Shown here piece by piece: positions 1-7,637 of a DNA stretch of 45,251 bases. The first letter of the stretch is position 1; every line of letters starts with the position of its first letter. Source of the DNA: Alphaproteobacteria bacterium (GTDB lineage: Bacteria > Pseudomonadota > Alphaproteobacteria > Micropepsales > Micropepsaceae); contig CANJJD010000020.1 of the NCBI GenBank assembly GCA_947474645.1, forward strand, positions 1 through 45,251. Reading direction: 5' to 3'. The position numbers and the translations under genes were made by a program. The notes under the pieces are model-generated. The model did no database searches, was not told the DNA's origin, and worked only from the letters and a program-made list of their open reading frames with translations.

Positions 1-1
1 C

Positions 2-109
2 CACTACAACACCGTCCGGCCGCACTCATCCCTGGGATATCGGCCACCCGCACCGCTGGCATTCAGCCCTGTCCCACCACCTCTGGATCAGGCGGCGGCG
101 ATGCAATAG
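2..109 (+). mobile_element. IS3-family transposase (OrfB), C-terminal tail only
   Basis: The first bases read in frame as 35 codons ending in TAG at 107-109. They contain the string YNTVRPHSSLGYRPPAP, which is the hallmark C-terminus of the DDE integrase-core transposase (OrfB) of IS3-family insertion sequences. The rest of the element lies to the left of the window. The tail after this motif is a short proline-rich stretch, as is common in these proteins. A right terminal inverted repeat should follow within a few tens of bases; a plausible end is near 130 (…GGTGGTACA), because IS3 elements usually end in CA, but the other end is not visible, so this is a guess. The family call rests on motif recognition. 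The neighbouring partition gene starts abruptly just after it. Confidence 0.8.
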
Positions 110-116
110 TCTCTCT

Positions 117-683
117 ATGCCGGTGGTACAAAATATCCGTCAGGTCATGATCGTGCCGACCCGCCCCAGCCCGCACGATCTGCGCGCCGTGGGCGCGACG
201 GTGGACATTGCCGAGCGTCATGGCAAGCCGGTGATCTTTGTCATCAACGCCGCCACCGCGCGCGCTCGCATCACCGGCGAAAGCGCCGTGGCTCTGTCGC
301 AGCATGGCACCGTGGCGCCTGTCACCGTCCATCATCGCGTGGATTTCGCCGCCAGCATGATTGACGGCCGCACCGTGGGCGAAGTGGTGCCGGGCTCGCC
401 CTCGGCCAAAGAGATCAGCGAGTTGTGGCTGTATATCCAGGAGCGGCTGTCGCGCATCGTGCACGATCCCGCCCTGTTGCCGCAGATCAAGCCGGACCTG
501 GCGCTGAACGCGCTTTTGTCAGTTGGCCTGGACATGCCGGAGCTGCCGCCGGATTTGCCCGCTTATGACGGGCCCGAGCGCCGCTCGGGCATGGAACGTC
601 GCGTGATTCTGGAGCCGCGCGGCCATGACCGGCGCGTCTTTGGACGCCGCGCCACCGACATTCCGCAGTGGGGGACCAAATGA
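117..683 (+). pseudogene. ParA-family partition ATPase, C-terminal remnant cut by an IS element
   Basis: The 188-codon frame begins at the right edge of the transposase remnant. It contains VPTRPSPHDLRAVG, which matches the switch/Walker B-proximal half of ParA/MinD-like ATPases that segregate DNA or cellular cargo. No Walker A loop (KGGxGK[ST]) is present, and there is no room for one because transposase sequence occupies 2-109. About 90 N-terminal residues of the family are therefore missing. The C-terminal third is a charged arginine-rich tail. Its stop overlaps the next start (ATGA at 680-683), so the two genes were translationally coupled. I infer that an IS3 insertion destroyed the gene. 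An ATG at 117 or 147 could still give a truncated protein that cannot bind ATP. Confidence 0.75.
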
Positions 684-1066
684 GCAAGTTCGCCTCCGTC
701 ACCGCCGGCCTTCTGGCGCGCAAGGGCGAGGCCCAGCCTTGGATGCAAGGTGGCGCCCAAGCACCGGCGCAGGAGCGCATGCCATTGGCTTGGCGCAGCG
801 AGGTTCGCGCTGCCCCGGCCGCGGCGGCTTTTGCCGAGGCTTCAGCGGGCAAGCCGCCGCCGTCCCCACCAGTGAAGGACAGGTCCTGCGCCGTGCGTAT
901 GTCGCCGCATGACTATGAGCGGCTGGGGATTTTGTCGGTCAAAACCGGCGTCACCCGCCAAGCCTTGCTGAAACAGGCGCTGGCGCAATTTCTGGCGGCC
1001 AAGGCGCAAGATCATGGCTGCGCCTGTTTGGGCTCTTGCGAACGCAATTGCGGCGAAGCCGGTTGA
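680..1066 (+). CDS. Small ParA-associated protein with a possible ribbon-helix-helix C-terminus
   Basis: A 128-residue protein whose ATG overlaps the stop of the parA remnant by the ATGA arrangement, with GGGGA nine bases ahead. The N-terminus (SKFASVTAGLLARKGEA) is a short conserved-looking block. The middle is alanine/proline-rich linker, and the C-terminal part from about residue 72 (RMSPHDYERLGILSVKTG…) has the look of a ribbon-helix-helix DNA-binding segment. It ends in a cysteine-rich tail with CACLGSCERNC. Coupling to a ParA-type ATPase suggests a partition or positioning partner, but no named family is certain. If the ATPase is dead, this gene may be left without a function. The gene call is firm; the role is inference. 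Confidence 0.65.
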   Translation: MSKFASVTAGLLARKGEAQPWMQGGAQAPAQERMPLAWRSEVRAAPAAAAFAEASAGKPPPSPPVKDRSCAVRMSPHDYERLGILSVKTGVTRQALLKQALAQFLAAKAQDHGCACLGSCERNCGEAG

Positions 1067-1107
1067 TCGGCTAAAGGTGAACGCAACTTCGGGCGAAGGG
1101 GCGTTCC

Positions 1108-1680
1108 ATGAGACTTCTGAACAAGCTGATCTGTGCCGCTTTGCTGGCGCCGGCCGCCGTATTGGCGGCACCTCTCTATACCGCCGACAACAAGATGGCT
1201 GTGCCGGAGGATTACCGCACCTGGGTGTTCCTCACCGCCAGCATGGACCTGAACTACAACACCGCCGCCACGCCCGGCCATCACATGCTGGACAATGTCT
1301 TCGTCAATCCCGAGGCCTATCAGGTGTTCCTCAAGACCGGCACCTGGCCGGACAAGACCATCCTGATCAAGGAAAACCGCATGGCGGAATCGGCCGGCAC
1401 CCTCAGCAAGGCGGGCCAGTTCCAGGGCGCGGTGATGAACCTGGAAATCCACGTCAAGGATGAAGCGCGCTTCCCCGACGGCAAATGGGCATTCTTTTTG
1501 TCGTCAGACGGTAAGGCGGCGGGCACGCTGTTTCCAAAGACCGCCAGTTGCTACTCCTGTCACCAGGACCATGCCGCGGTGGATACGACCTTTGTGCAGT
1601 TCTATCCGACCCTGATGCCCATCGCGAAAGAGAAGAACACGCTCAGCGCGGCCTATCTCAAAGAGATCGGGGCGAAGTAA
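1108..1680 (+). CDS. Cytochrome P460-family c-type heme protein
   Basis: A 190-residue protein with a Sec signal peptide (hydrophobic core residues 7-20, likely cut after VLAA). The body matches the cytochrome P460 domain: an EDYRTWVFLT block near residue 34, a LIKENRMAES region near residue 86, and a single C-terminal heme attachment site CYSCH at residues 148-152. P460 proteins are periplasmic heme enzymes; the well-studied members oxidise hydroxylamine and nitric oxide, and others are of unknown function. In those, a lysine is cross-linked to the heme; I cannot assign that residue here. The start has GAAGGGG eleven bases upstream. It ends flush against the convergent DUF983 gene. Nothing nearby suggests ammonia oxidation, so detoxification is only a guess. 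Confidence 0.85.
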   Translation: MRLLNKLICAALLAPAAVLAAPLYTADNKMAVPEDYRTWVFLTASMDLNYNTAATPGHHMLDNVFVNPEAYQVFLKTGTWPDKTILIKENRMAESAGTLSKAGQFQGAVMNLEIHVKDEARFPDGKWAFFLSSDGKAAGTLFPKTASCYSCHQDHAAVDTTFVQFYPTLMPIAKEKNTLSAAYLKEIGAK

Positions 1681-2061
1681 TCAGCCGACCAGTTCGACCG
1701 GCTGGTAGCCGGGGGCGCGGGTCTGCCACAGGATGCCGATGAACAGCGCCTTGGCGCGCGGCAGGATCGCCAGCGACAGCAGGGCGAAACAGGTGGCCCA
1801 CATGATCATGGCGGCCCAGACCGGCATCCAGTCCACATCCACCATGAAGGCGAAGGGCAGGAAGACATGGCCCACCAGGATGATGGTCAGCCACGGGGCG
1901 GCGTCATCGGCGCGGATCTGGCCGAAGCTCTCCCCGCAGGCGGCGCAATTCTCCACCTGCTTGAGATAGGCGCGCATCAGCTTGCCTTGGCCGCAACAGG
2001 GGCAGCGGCCCAACAAGGCGCGGCGGGCTGCGGTTTTCAGGTCGATCTCGGTGTGGCTCAT
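1681..2061 (-). CDS. DUF983 family membrane protein with zinc-ribbon
   Basis: A 126-residue protein typical of the DUF983 family in length and layout. The N-terminal segment carries two CxxC pairs (CPCCGQGKL at about residues 20-28 and CAACGESF near 38-45) that probably bind zinc. Two hydrophobic segments follow (about residues 57-80 and 83-103), placing it in the inner membrane. The function of DUF983 is not established; in alphaproteobacteria it is often found near respiratory or assembly genes. The stop lies next to the convergent P460 gene with no gap, and its promoter must sit in the 130 bases shared with dgoD. I see no further motif. Confidence 0.85.
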   Translation of the reverse strand: MSHTEIDLKTAARRALLGRCPCCGQGKLMRAYLKQVENCAACGESFGQIRADDAAPWLTIILVGHVFLPFAFMVDVDWMPVWAAMIMWATCFALLSLAILPRAKALFIGILWQTRAPGYQPVELVG

Positions 2062-2191
2062 GGCGAAAACATAGGGCGAGGGCTGCGGATTTCAGCCGCG
2101 CGCCTTGCCGCTGCGACAACTTGCACGGCCCCGAAAAGCCCGTCACTGTCTGTCACAAGGCGTGAAACAACGCCGTGCGGGATTGGGTTTT

Positions 2192-3340
2192 ATGAAGATC
2201 ACCAAGCTCACGACTTTTGTGGTGCCGCCGCGCTGGCTGTTCCTCAAGATCGAAACCGATGAAGGCGTCACCGGCTGGGGCGAGCCGGTGGTGGAGGGGC
2301 GCGCCGAAACCGTGGCGGCCTGTGTCGCCGAGCTGGCCGATTACCTGATCGGCAAGGACCCCGCGCCGATCGAGGATCACTGGACGGTTCTGTATCGCGG
2401 CGGCTTTTACCGCGGCGGCGCCATTTCCATGAGCGCGATCGCCGGCATCGACCAGGCGCTGTGGGACATCAAGGGCAAGGTGCTGAACCAGCCGGTGCAT
2501 GCGCTGTTGGGCGGGCCGCTGCGCCACAAGATGAAGGTCTATAGCTGGATCGGCGGCGACCGGCCGGCCGATATCGTCAAGGGCGCGCGTGAAGTCGCCG
2601 CCAAGGGCTTCGACGCCATCAAGATGCTGGCATGCGAAGAACTCTCGTTTCTCGACAGCCATGCCAAGCTGGATGCGGCGGTCGAACGGGTGGCGACCTT
2701 GCGCGAGGCGATGGGGCCGGGCTTCGGCATCGCGGTGGATTTTCATGGCCGGGTGCACCGGCCCATGGCCAAGCAGCTCGCCAAGGAGCTCGATCCCTAT
2801 CACCTGATGTTCATCGAGGAGCCGGTGCTCAGCGAGCATGTCGAGGCGCTGAAGGACATCGCCAACCACACCGCCACGCCCATCGCGTTGGGCGAGCGGC
2901 TATTCTCGCGCTGGGACTTCAAGAAGATTCTCAGCGAGGGGTTGGTGGACATCATCCAGCCCGATCCCAGCCATGCCGGCGGCATCACCGAAACCCGCAA
3001 GATCGCGGCCATGGCGGAAGCCTATGATGTGGGCCTGGCGCTGCATTGTCCGCTGGGACCCATCGCCCTGGCCGCCTGCCTGCAACTGGACGCGGTCTGC
3101 TACAACGCCGTGATCCAGGAACAGAGCCTGGGCGTCCATTACGGCAAGTCCAGCGCCCTGCTGGAATACATCACCGATCCATCGGTGTTCGCCTATGCCG
3201 ACGGCCATGTGGCGATTCCATCGGGCCCGGGACTTGGCATCAGCATCAATGAAGAGGCGGTCGCGCGCGGCGCGGCCGAAGGCCATCGCTGGCGTCCGCC
3301 ATCGTGGCGGCATCAAGACGGTTCTTTTGCGGAGTGGTGA
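2192..3340 (+). CDS. dgoD: D-galactonate dehydratase
   Basis: A 382-residue enolase-superfamily enzyme that dehydrates D-galactonate to 2-keto-3-deoxy-D-galactonate in the cytoplasm. It is collinear with E. coli DgoD almost from end to end, starting MKITK and ending in GSFAEW. Key residues fall at the same numbers as in that enzyme: magnesium ligands D183, E209 and E235, acid/base H185 and H285, and E310. The frame is open upstream to about 2105, but the ATG at 2192 is chosen because it matches the family start. One base separates it from the transporter gene, so they form an operon. The kinase and aldolase of the pathway (dgoK, dgoA) are not in the window. Some close relatives act on other hexonates, so the substrate is likely but unproven. 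Confidence 0.9.
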   Translation: MKITKLTTFVVPPRWLFLKIETDEGVTGWGEPVVEGRAETVAACVAELADYLIGKDPAPIEDHWTVLYRGGFYRGGAISMSAIAGIDQALWDIKGKVLNQPVHALLGGPLRHKMKVYSWIGGDRPADIVKGAREVAAKGFDAIKMLACEELSFLDSHAKLDAAVERVATLREAMGPGFGIAVDFHGRVHRPMAKQLAKELDPYHLMFIEEPVLSEHVEALKDIANHTATPIALGERLFSRWDFKKILSEGLVDIIQPDPSHAGGITETRKIAAMAEAYDVGLALHCPLGPIALAACLQLDAVCYNAVIQEQSLGVHYGKSSALLEYITDPSVFAYADGHVAIPSGPGLGISINEEAVARGAAEGHRWRPPSWRHQDGSFAEW

Positions 3341-3341
3341 G

Positions 3342-4622
3342 ATGACACAGACCTTAACAGAGAAGCCCACCCGCCATCGCCGCGTGGTGATGCTGATGAT
3401 TTTTGTCTGCGTCGCCATCACCTTCCTGGACCGGGGCAACATCTCGCTGACGGCGCCCATGATGGGCAAGGAGCTGGGCATCAGTCCCAAGGACATGGGC
3501 TGGATTCTCTCGGGCTTCGGCTGGACCTATGCCTTGTTCCAGATTCCCAGTGGCTGGCTGGTGGACCGTATCCGGCCGCGCTATTTCTATCCCGCTATCC
3601 TGATCCTGTGGTCGGTGGCCACTGTCTTCCTGGGCATTGTCGGCAGCTTCGTTGCCCTGTTTTGCCTTCGCCTGCTGATCGGCGCGCTGGAAGCGCCTTC
3701 CTACCCCATCAACAACCAGGTGGTGACATCCTGGTTTCCCGATCGCGAAAGGGCCGGCGCCATCGGCTTTTATACCTCCGCGCAATTCATCGGCCTGGCC
3801 TTGCTGCAACCGCTGCTCCTGCAACTGGAAGCGGTGCATGGCTGGCGCTCCGTGTTTTACGTCACCGGCGTCGGCGGCCTGGTCTGGGGCGTGGTGTGGT
3901 GGCTTTGCTATCGCAACCCCCGCGATTCCCGCGCCAATGCGGCGGAAGTCGAACTGATCGAGGCCGGCGGCGGTCTGGTGGATCTGGGCTCGGCCAGCAA
4001 GAAGCGTCCCTTCGCCTGGGACGACCTGTTCACCGTGTTCAAGTACCGCAAATTGTGGGGCGTCTATCTCGGCCAGTTCGCGGTTACCTCCTGCCAGTGG
4101 TTCTTCCTGACCTGGTTTCCCACCTACCTGATCACCTATCGCCACCTCAGCGTGCTCAAGACACCGCTCTATGTCGCGCTGCCCTTTATAGCGGCCTTTA
4201 TCGGCGTACAGCTTTCGGGCTTTGCGTCCGACCGCATCCTGCGCAGCGGCAGAAGCCTGGGCCTGGCGCGCAAAACTCCCATCATTGTCGGGCTGTTATT
4301 GTCGTCCACCATTCTGGGCGCCAATTTCGTGGAAAGCCCCGAAGCGGTGATCGCCTTCATGTGCCTGGCGTTTTTCGGCAACGGCATGGCCTCCATCGGC
4401 TGGTCGCTGATCAGCCATGTGGCGCCGCGTCACCTGATCGGGCTCACCGGCGGCACCTTCAACGGCATCTCCAACCTGTCGGGCATCTGCACGCCGCTGG
4501 TGTTCGGCTATCTCGCGCAAGCCGGCTATATCGGACTGGGATTTGCCTATGTCGCCACCATCGCGGTGATGGGCGCGCTGGCCTATATCTTCGTCATCGG
4601 CAAGCTGGAACGGGTGGAGTAG
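3342..4622 (+). CDS. dgoT: MFS hexonate transporter, D-galactonate type (DgoT-like)
   Basis: A 426-residue major facilitator with about 12 membrane segments, of the anion:cation symporter branch. The motif FLDRGNISLTAP in helix 1, PSGWLVDRIRPR between helices 2 and 3, and SYPINNQVVTSWFP in helix 4 are typical of hexuronate/galactonate proton symporters such as DgoT and ExuT. It begins one base after the dgoD stop, so cotranscription is nearly certain, and this context supports D-galactonate import. The ATG at 3342 is chosen over longer in-frame starts because the upstream part lies inside dgoD. A small hairpin follows the stop. The exact substrate among hexonates and hexuronates cannot be told from sequence alone. 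Confidence 0.85.
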   Translation: MTQTLTEKPTRHRRVVMLMIFVCVAITFLDRGNISLTAPMMGKELGISPKDMGWILSGFGWTYALFQIPSGWLVDRIRPRYFYPAILILWSVATVFLGIVGSFVALFCLRLLIGALEAPSYPINNQVVTSWFPDRERAGAIGFYTSAQFIGLALLQPLLLQLEAVHGWRSVFYVTGVGGLVWGVVWWLCYRNPRDSRANAAEVELIEAGGGLVDLGSASKKRPFAWDDLFTVFKYRKLWGVYLGQFAVTSCQWFFLTWFPTYLITYRHLSVLKTPLYVALPFIAAFIGVQLSGFASDRILRSGRSLGLARKTPIIVGLLLSSTILGANFVESPEAVIAFMCLAFFGNGMASIGWSLISHVAPRHLIGLTGGTFNGISNLSGICTPLVFGYLAQAGYIGLGFAYVATIAVMGALAYIFVIGKLERVE

Positions 4623-4651
4623 TTATTGATGGTCGCGCCGGCAGGCCCTAC

Positions 4652-4670
4652 GTGATGGCTTCGCCATCGC
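4652..4670 (+). terminator. Short hairpin between convergent genes
   Basis: GATGGC-TTC-GCCATC forms a six-pair stem with a three-base loop about 30 bases after the dgoT stop and just before the convergent secreted-protein gene. There is no T-run, so termination is only possible. The sequence could instead be a small dispersed palindrome. Confidence 0.35.
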
Positions 4671-4689
4671 TCCGGGTTGCCGTTCGCTC

Positions 4690-5601
4690 CTACCAGCCGC
4701 CGCGATAATAGCCGCGATTGTCCCAGCCGCGCGGCGCGGGATATTCGCGCCAGGCCTGATCGCGCCAACCGGGCGGCGGGCCATAGGAGCGCTGCGGATA
4801 ATAATCGCGATCCTGATAGTCGCGGTCCTGATAGCTGCGGTCGCGAATCTGGTAATAGCGCGGGCGGGGCGGCGGCGGCGCCTGCTCCACATCGTTTGCA
4901 TAAGACGGCGCGGCTTCGTCTTCGTCCCGCACGTCCTCGGCAACGTCTTCCCGCGCCGGCGCCCGGTCCAGGTGTCGATCCGGCGGCGGCGCCGCGGCGC
5001 GCTCCTGCTGGCGATAGGGAATGGCGGGCAGGCTGTGGGCCGGCACGCCGCCCACCGCCACTTCGGCGGTACGGGCATCGGCGACCTTGATGGCTTCCGC
5101 CCTGGCCGCCACCCGCACCGGCTTCACATCCGCCTTGGCCATCATCGGGCGGGATTCGAGGCAGATATTACCCAGATCGGCCGACTTGGTGTCCACAAAG
5201 CTCATCAGGCTGCCGCGATGGGCCTGTATCCCGGTGAACAGGGCACGAGCGTCGGCGCAGAAGGCCCTGGCATCGCGCGCCTGTTCCAGGGCCGACAGGT
5301 TTGCCGCCTTGGTCTTGAAGGTGTCGTAGCCGGACTCGCCATGCTCGCCGCCGCGCCGCACGAAAAAGGCTTTCAGTGCCGCATCCGAGGATTGCAGCTC
5401 GCCGCGATAGGCGACGACAAAGCGGTTATAGGCGGCGGCCTCCCGGCACTGCAGGGCCGCGACCATCAGTTCCTGCTGCAGCACCGCCGTCTTGAGGGCG
5501 GATGCATCGGCCTGCGAGGCGCAGCCCGCGGCCAGGGCGGGCCCCGTCAAGGCAATATCGAAAGCCAGAAGCGCGATAGCGGCGGAAGCGGTTTTCCACA
5601 T
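4690..5601 (-). CDS. Secreted protein with tyrosine/arginine/proline-rich C-terminus, unknown function
   Basis: A 303-residue protein with a Sec signal (about residues 1-24, ending GPALAA). Residues 25-140 look folded and helical, with cysteines at about 27, 53, 121 and 150 that could pair. From about residue 180 the chain becomes low complexity: charged, then proline-rich, then repeats of the kind DRSYQDRDYQDRDY and a final tail rich in W, Y, R and G. The ATG at 5601 is preferred because GAAAGGA stands 7-13 bases ahead and the signal peptide begins there. It lies 13 bases after the MORN gene on the same strand, so the two are an operon and probably work together in the envelope. I recognise no named domain. 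Confidence 0.7.
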   Translation of the reverse strand: MWKTASAAIALLAFDIALTGPALAAGCASQADASALKTAVLQQELMVAALQCREAAAYNRFVVAYRGELQSSDAALKAFFVRRGGEHGESGYDTFKTKAANLSALEQARDARAFCADARALFTGIQAHRGSLMSFVDTKSADLGNICLESRPMMAKADVKPVRVAARAEAIKVADARTAEVAVGGVPAHSLPAIPYRQQERAAAPPPDRHLDRAPAREDVAEDVRDEDEAAPSYANDVEQAPPPPRPRYYQIRDRSYQDRDYQDRDYYPQRSYGPPPGWRDQAWREYPAPRGWDNRGYYRGGW

Positions 5602-5614
5602 GGGTTTGATCCTT

Positions 5615-7306
5615 TCAGTTGGAAGCGGTGCGGGTGCGTTCGCAGCGCCCGGCGGGGGGTTCGAAATGATCCAGACGCGCCACGACTTCTCCGGCGCCGC
5701 CGCCACAGGCGATCCAGCGGAAACTGTGACCGGCGTCTTTTTCCTTCAGGCTCATATCGGCCATCAGGGCGCCGAAGCCGCCCGCAGCCACGCTGCCCGC
5801 CACGCTGGTGGTGACGGCGTTGCCCGAGCCGCAGGCGGTGAGGTTGTTGCCGCCATCGGCCATGCAGTAGGCGAACTGCACCGCGAAATCGCAGGTGTTG
5901 CGAAAGCCCCAATGGCTGCCGTCGCTATCCACTTTCAGGCACTTGCCGGCAGCGTTCTTGTCGCTTGATAGGGCAGGGGGCGGCGCCATGGCCACCATGG
6001 TGTTGACGGGCGGCACGGAAATTCCGCCATCGATGGTGTGCACTGGCGACGTCTTCACCGACACCTGCTCCAGGTTCTTGGGCTGGAAGTCGCCGATGCG
6101 ATAGGACGCCTTGGCCATGCGGGCCGGGGGCTTCGCGCTGGTCCGGCGTTCGGGCTTGACCTTTGCGGGCGGCGCGGCCGGCGCGGCCGTTACCGGCGGC
6201 GGCGCGATATTGGCGGCTTGCGGCTTGGGCGCAGGTCCGCAGCCCTCGCTGGCTTCGCCGGCGGCGACCGCCAGGCCCAGCTTGCTGGCATAGGCGTTCA
6301 GCGCTGCCTTTTTCTCAATGTCACTGAAGGCATGGCCCGCCGGATACCAGGCGCGGCACGATGGTCCGGCATCGCCGTCCAGCGCCATCTGCACCCCGCC
6401 ATCGCTGCTGGCCGCCAGCATGGCGGAGTGGCCGTCGGAATAGCGGATCTCCACGCCCTTGCCGGTCAGGCGGAAAAAGCCGGTGACGCTGGAGCCGGCG
6501 CTGGAAGCACCGCTGTCTTCCACCACCGTGCCCATGCGGTCGGTCATGAAGGTAAAGGTGGTCTTGCGGGCGATGCCTTCGGCGGGGACGACCTGCAGCT
6601 CCATGCCGCCTTCGATCAGGGTGAGGGCGATGGACGAGCCATCCACCCCGTTCAGGGTTTTGCCGGCCACGCCGCCGAACGGCACCTTGGAGGCATCCAG
6701 GGTCGCGACGGCCTTGGTCGTGGCGACTTTCAGCGGTGCGGCGGTTTTGGTGTCGGCGGCCGCCTGGACCAGCTTGCCGTCGGCAAAAGTGCCTGCCAGC
6801 CTTGTGCCGTCGGCGTGAAACAGTTCGCCATTGCCATTGGGCTTGTCGTTCTTCCAGTCGCCGGCATAACGCTCGCCATTGGCGCGGCGCAAAAGGCCGA
6901 AGCCGTTCATCTTGCCGTCGGTCCACAACCCTTCGAAACGGTCCGACGTATCGGTGGTCAGGATGCCGGGACCCTGGAAGCGCCCGCCCACCGTATCGCC
7001 CTTATAACTCCACCCTGCGCCCCAGCGGGTGATGACATGGCCGTCCGGGATCATGCCGCGCTGGAAATTGGCGGTGAAGCTTTGGCTCTGGCCGTCATGG
7101 GTGAAGGTGGCGGTGCCCAGACCTTCGGCGTAACCGTCCACGCAGGGTCTGGTCCAACTCACCGTGTCGGTTGTACTGGCGCCGGCGCTGAACAGCGAAC
7201 AGGCGCCGTCCTTCAGCCACGTGCCGGAAACTTCTTGCGCCGAAGCAGTCAACAAGCCGCAGTTCAGCAATGCGGCGGCCAGCGCGGCCTTCGCGATCTT
7301 CGACAT
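5615..7306 (-). CDS. Secreted MORN-repeat protein
   Basis: A 563-residue protein with a Sec signal (residues 1-24, cut near TASAQ). Residues about 55-185 hold MORN-like repeats, seen as YKGDTVGGRFQGPGIL, FEGLWTDGKMNGFGLL and YAGDWKNDKPNGNGEL. The middle (about 200-360) is a beta-rich region resembling a ligand-binding or lipocalin-like fold, but I cannot name it. A proline/alanine/lysine linker at about 390-430 follows. The C-terminal 110 residues contain six cysteines and form a small separate domain (KCLKVDSDGSHWGF…). MORN repeats often bind lipids or mediate protein contacts. The ATG at 7306 starts at the signal peptide. It is the first gene of a two-gene operon, and its long leader carries the GTTCATC array at 7487-7565. 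Confidence 0.75.
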   Translation of the reverse strand: MSKIAKAALAAALLNCGLLTASAQEVSGTWLKDGACSLFSAGASTTDTVSWTRPCVDGYAEGLGTATFTHDGQSQSFTANFQRGMIPDGHVITRWGAGWSYKGDTVGGRFQGPGILTTDTSDRFEGLWTDGKMNGFGLLRRANGERYAGDWKNDKPNGNGELFHADGTRLAGTFADGKLVQAAADTKTAAPLKVATTKAVATLDASKVPFGGVAGKTLNGVDGSSIALTLIEGGMELQVVPAEGIARKTTFTFMTDRMGTVVEDSGASSAGSSVTGFFRLTGKGVEIRYSDGHSAMLAASSDGGVQMALDGDAGPSCRAWYPAGHAFSDIEKKAALNAYASKLGLAVAAGEASEGCGPAPKPQAANIAPPPVTAAPAAPPAKVKPERRTSAKPPARMAKASYRIGDFQPKNLEQVSVKTSPVHTIDGGISVPPVNTMVAMAPPPALSSDKNAAGKCLKVDSDGSHWGFRNTCDFAVQFAYCMADGGNNLTACGSGNAVTTSVAGSVAAGGFGALMADMSLKEKDAGHSFRWIACGGGAGEVVARLDHFEPPAGRCERTRTASN

Positions 7307-7486
7307 CGTTTTCTCTATGTGTGAGAGCCCAGCCCCATTGCCGTGCCCCTTGTGAGACAGGCTGCGCCGATTATTTTTCTTTTCAAGCGCGACGGCGCAA
7401 AGCGGCAAACGAGTTCTTTACATACGCACAGAAAATCCATGCAACGTGAGAAATGCCCGTTTTATCGGTGCCAAAACGAACGCGCC

Positions 7487-7565
7487 GTTCATCAAACTGT
7501 TCATCTGAGGTTCATCAACATGGCGCGGTTGCATGCGGTTCATCTGAGGTTCATCTAGATGAACC
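7487..7565. promoter_or_regulatory. GTTCATC direct-repeat array ending in a perfect palindrome
   Basis: GTTCATC occurs five times in the same orientation, starting at 7487, 7499, 7510, 7538 and 7549, so most neighbours are 11 or 12 bases apart, about one helical turn. An inverted copy (GATGAAC) at 7558-7564 completes the 18-base perfect palindrome GGTTCATCTAGATGAACC at 7548-7565. Eleven-base direct repeats are the usual layout of operators for OmpR/PhoB-family response regulators; that link is inference. The array is about 180-260 bases upstream of the MORN gene start, its most likely target, and just beyond the terminator of the previous gene. Confidence 0.6.
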
Positions 7566-7585
7566 AATTTCACGCCGAATCACGC

Positions 7586-7614
7586 AAAAAGAAACGCCGC
7601 CATTGCTGGCGGCG
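7586..7614 (-). terminator. Rho-independent terminator of the mannonate-dehydratase-like gene
   Basis: Read on the minus strand, a seven-pair stem (CGCCGCC / GGCGGCG, six-base loop) is followed by TTTCTTTTT. It begins 24 bases after the stop codon at 7638 and so should end the operon 9539-7638. Confidence 0.8.
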
Positions 7615-7637
7615 CTCTTTACGTTCGAAAATCGCGA

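Larger units (their letters stand above)
7307..7637. other. Intergenic region upstream of the MORN gene
   Basis: These 331 bases separate two genes on the minus strand and hold no convincing ORF. They contain the terminator of the upstream gene (7586-7614), the GTTCATC repeat array (7487-7565), and an AT-richer stretch near 7365-7440 where the MORN promoter should lie. Confidence 0.6.

Noticed and set aside
2062-2191. A tRNA or small RNA in the DUF983/dgoD gap
   Set aside because: No cloverleaf, no T-loop sequence and no hairpin with a T-run was found; it is a plain divergent promoter region.
6038-7324. A 428-codon open frame on the plus strand opposite the MORN gene
   Set aside because: It is a GC-rich shadow. 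It has no ribosome site or family motif, and the minus strand gives a protein with signal peptide and MORN repeats.
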